From NCBI RefSeq assembly GCF_022539315.1, contig NC_066313.1, positions 36,803,059 to 36,867,058 of the forward strand: DNA of 64,000 bases, in the 5' to 3' direction. The translations under genes and the position numbers were made by a program. This stretch comes from Serinus canaria. Its lineage: Eukaryota; Chordata; Aves; Passeriformes; Fringillidae. This document shows, one piece after another, positions 61,086 to 64,000 of the stretch; the stretch's first letter is position 1, and each line of letters starts with the position of its first letter. Below the pieces are notes generated by a model. The model was given only the letters and a program-made list of their open reading frames with translations, ran no database searches and had not been told where the DNA came from.

Positions 61086-61283
61086 AATAGCTTTGTGTCT
61101 TTGGCCAAAGTTGTTCCCCAGGGAGTTTCCCTTCCCCCAGACTGTGTGTACCAAGATGTGTTTTATGGTGAAGGGCTTGATTTCCTTGGAAGACTTGAGC
61201 TAAAGAAGGATATTGGTGAAGTGGAGGTGCCTGAGCCCAGAGTCCTAAAAATACAAACTCAATTTTGTTGCAAAAGCACCTAA
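61086..61283 (+). other. Unassigned open frame with coding-like composition
   Basis: Open from 61086 to a TAA ending at 61283, reading SLAKVVPQGVSLPPDCVYQD, then DFLGRLELKKDIGEV and so on. The codons favour G at position 1. There is no ATG at the left end and no family that I can name. Confidence 0.25.
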
Positions 61284-62189
61284 CCTTCACAGGTGCACAA
61301 CTTTTGGGTTTAAAGATCTCAAACCACACAGAGTTTTTCCCAATCTTGAACTTGTTTGGTTTAATTTAGGAGTAAGAAGTTTAGCACCGTATTGTCTCCA
61401 GGGCCTAACAATAATAGCTGGTCTATTCCCCAGCTCAAGTGCTCAGAGAACCTTCATCCAGTAATTATTCTCAGAGCATGTCCACACTCATCAATATCAC
61501 CATCAGCTTCTCAGTCCCTCTGTGTCACATCACATAGCTCTTTCCCAAGTGGTAACACCCTACACATGGAGAATTATTGCCACCCCTGGCAGGCTTTGAC
61601 ATTTAAGGACATTCTCCATGTGTTTTTGACTAGCCAAGGATAAGGGAAGGGATTAAAGATCCACCAAAGTGCAGGGATGTAGAAAGGGACACCGCTCAAG
61701 TTCAGTGGTAAAGGTGGCAAGTATGAATTCCTGTGTTCCTGGATTCTGCATTGAAATGTCATCAGATAATGTAAACAAGTAGACAATAACATGGCTGTTC
61801 CAGTCTTTGCTGAGAATTTGGCTGTGGCAATGCTTAGAAAGGTGTTGTGTGCTGCATGGAAAACATGAAAAGCAGAAGTCACCACTTCCCTTGATCATTT
61901 CCTCCAGTGATTAATTATCCTCACAGTTTAAAACTGCATGTTATTTTTAATTTCAGTTGTCTTTGTTTCCAACCACGGGTGCCTTTTGTGCCTTTGTGTG
62001 GTAATTTTAAAAGCCTGTGTTCTCACTAGATATTTATACTTTGTAATCTAGTTTTGCTGCTGCCTGGGCTCTTCTAGTCTTGGGATTGTTTTCTTCCTTG
62101 CACCAATTATTTGAGGGCTTTTTCTTGCTCTCTATCTAATCTGTTGACAACAAAAATATAAAAACTGTTTCAGCATCAGCTCCATCAAT

Positions 62190-62680
62190 GTGAACTAGAG
62201 AGATGTAATCACTTTCCTACCACAGCTTTCTATGTGGTTGTTTATCTGAGGATCATGCTGGCCTTTTTACCCACACCACTACACTGGGGGCTTGAATTCA
62301 GGTATATGTCCATAGTGACTCTTGAATCCTTCTCAGAATTGTCATTTTCTGGATTAGAAAATTCCATGTAGTCTTTGAGTTGCAACAAATAAACATATTT
62401 GGTTGTGTTACAGGCATCAGTCTTAAAAATAAATCCTTTGCTGGTGTCACTGGCATAGCCTCTTAGTGTCCTTTATGGTACCTGTACACATTCTCAGTGC
62501 AATTTTGTATTTGCTTGTGGATCACATCAGGAGACCAACATTCTTTAGTTATCCCAGTGCTTTAAGATGTAGGTCTCACCAAAGTGCTGGTCCTTCTCTG
62601 AGATCATGGCAAGACTGCAAAAGACATAGTGTCCTGAAGGAGAACAAAAACATTTCTAAAAACCTTGTGCCTGTCTGCAA
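62190..62680 (-). mobile_element. Ancient CR1-like LINE remnant
   Basis: gaggatcatgctggcctttt-tacccacaccactacactgg-gggcttgaattcag resembles the reverse complement of a CR1 open-reading-frame block (the 'gctggc ... cacactg ... ctcatgttcag' arrangement). Very diverged; boundaries are guesses. Confidence 0.4.
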
Positions 62681-63424
62681 CCTTGTTAATGTTTTTCTCA
62701 TCTACTTCTTGGCCTGCAGTGTTAAAAAGATTGTTTATGTTCCTAATGGACTTTAAAAACTCCCTTTTAGCCTTGCCAGTGTAGGGATTTTTTCCTGTTT
62801 CCTGAGTAATTTTTCTGTTCTTGAAATCTTTCAATGTATATTCTTTGGTTCCCCTTTCTTCCATCTCTAGCATTTCTCTTACTTACTGATTTTCACTGAT
62901 TTTTTTTTTTCTGAATCCAGAAAGGCATTTAGTTGAAGCAATTGTAATTCCTGAGTTTTCATGTCTCCCACTGTAGGCTGTCTTCTTCTCACCCTTAAAG
63001 TACAGCAGGACAATGTGCAATATCCTCTTTCAAAGCAGTGCTCTGAAGGTGAGCTTTTTCCTCAGCAGAGCAGAGGTTCAGTGCTGGAATGGAAATCTCC
63101 CAGCTTGAATGTTCCACTTGCCTCCCCTTTCTTGTGAGAGCCTGTTTTTAGTTGTCTGAGGCACAGCTTGCATGGCTGATCAGCAGTAAATTGTAAATCC
63201 TGTTTCTGCTTTGGAGTGGCCACAGCACCGTTTCCTCCCTCAGGACGCTGTGTGCTTTGAAGGATTGTGCCTCCTGCTGGGAAACACATATAGAAGGGCA
63301 CAGGGGATTGTCAAGAGTGGAAACTTGGTGCAGGAATGCTCAGCATCCAAACCAGCCTTAAAAGAAGTTCGTGGGAAGTCGCTGTTTCCTTGATTGGAAA
63401 AAGAATAGAGGCTGGGCAAGGCCA

Positions 63425-63443
63425 TGACTCAGCCAGTGAGTCA
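63425..63443 (+). promoter_or_regulatory. Paired AP-1/MAF-type sites
   Basis: TGACTCA (63425-63431, extended to the antioxidant-response core TGACTCAGC) and TGAGTCA (63437-63443, followed by GCA) lie 12 bases apart centre to centre. Such pairs are typical of enhancers bound by AP-1, NF-E2 or small MAF dimers. No expression evidence is available here. Confidence 0.35.
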
Positions 63444-63623
63444 GCAGGGGCTGCTTTCCGATGTTCTGTTCTTTTGCTCTTTGCCACACCTTCCCTGCTG
63501 CCTGCTATGGGACAGTAAAGGCCATTTACTGCTGCTTCTCTTCGCTCACAAAGTCATTCCAGCCTGTAACCTCTGCCCTGACGCCTCCCACTGCACCATC
63601 TCTCCAACTTTCTGCTTCTGCGC

Positions 63624-63641
63624 TCCATTCCATTCCATTCC
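63624..63641. repeat. Short (CCATT)n repeat
   Basis: Three tandem ccatt units in an otherwise unique stretch. Confidence 0.7.
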
Positions 63642-64000
63642 CTGGGCTGCTGGGATTTTTGTGCCTTCAGTACTCCAGTCATGGGTGCATTTAGCAGCTG
63701 CAGACTCTAGCTTTGCAGCAACAGAGATGTGACCTAGATTGTGACCTATTCACCACAGAGGGACAATCCCAGGAATGAGTAGGAATTCCCTGGAAGAAAA
63801 AACACAGGATGAGAAGCTGATCTGGATCCTCCCCGAGGCAGTGATGACCTGCATCAGACACCGCAGACTGTGGTTCCTCATTAAACGAGCCAGACCAGTG
63901 CTGCAGGTCCAACACACTGGGTTTTGAATACATCTTCTGTCAATTGTTTCTTCTCTGTCTGCTTCCCCACACACACGGCTCTCCGCGAGATCCCAGTGCT

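Larger units (their letters stand above)
59760..64000. other. Region beyond the CWC15 promoter, no recognised gene
   Basis: Contains the CR1 at 60005, the unassigned frames at 60.2-61.3 kb, an old CR1-like remnant near 62190-62680, and the paired AP-1-like sites at 63425. The stretches 61.3-62.1 and 62.7-63.4 kb show nothing I can name. Confidence 0.7.

Overview
The window is vertebrate nuclear DNA and most likely avian. Several CR1 LINE copies are recognisable, the introns are compact, and the two protein-coding genes are split into short exons with GT-AG borders. A turtle or crocodilian is the main alternative; the species cannot be fixed from sequence alone.

Layout. Positions 1-30,770 (+ strand) hold the 3' two thirds of AMOTL1 (angiomotin-like 1). 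Ten coding exons (1173 to 27925) give 574 codons plus a stop, and every splice phase agrees. The 5' exons, where the family carries its YAP-binding PPxY motifs, lie left of the window. A 3'UTR of about 2.8 kb follows, with a convincing poly(A) signal at 30741. Positions 30,770-44,300 are intergenic, with CR1 fragments, a degenerate tandem repeat carrying telomere-like CCCTAA motifs, an AT-rich palindromic patch and a 77-base A-rich run. Positions 44,300-59,600 (- strand) hold all of CWC15 (spliceosome-associated protein CWC15): six coding exons giving 230 residues, plus a non-coding first exon inferred in a CpG-rich promoter at about 59.3-59.75 kb. Positions 59.75-64 kb hold no gene I recognise. 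They contain a CR1, possible divergent-transcript exons and a run of open frames on the + strand, an old CR1-like remnant and a pair of AP-1-like sites.

The genes. AMOTL1 encodes a coiled-coil junctional scaffold of the Hippo/YAP pathway ending in a PDZ-binding EVLI tail. CWC15 is a small acidic subunit of the PRP19-associated spliceosome. They are transcribed tail to tail, matching my recollection of the mammalian AMOTL1-CWC15 neighbourhood. They are unrelated in function; the shared context is conserved synteny, not a pathway.

No prokaryotic-style system, CRISPR array, tRNA or rRNA was seen. The observations most worth checking are the candidate intronic poly(A) site in AMOTL1, two near-perfect intronic hairpins, the telomere-motif tandem repeat, and the unexplained open frames and exon-like signals divergent from the CWC15 promoter.
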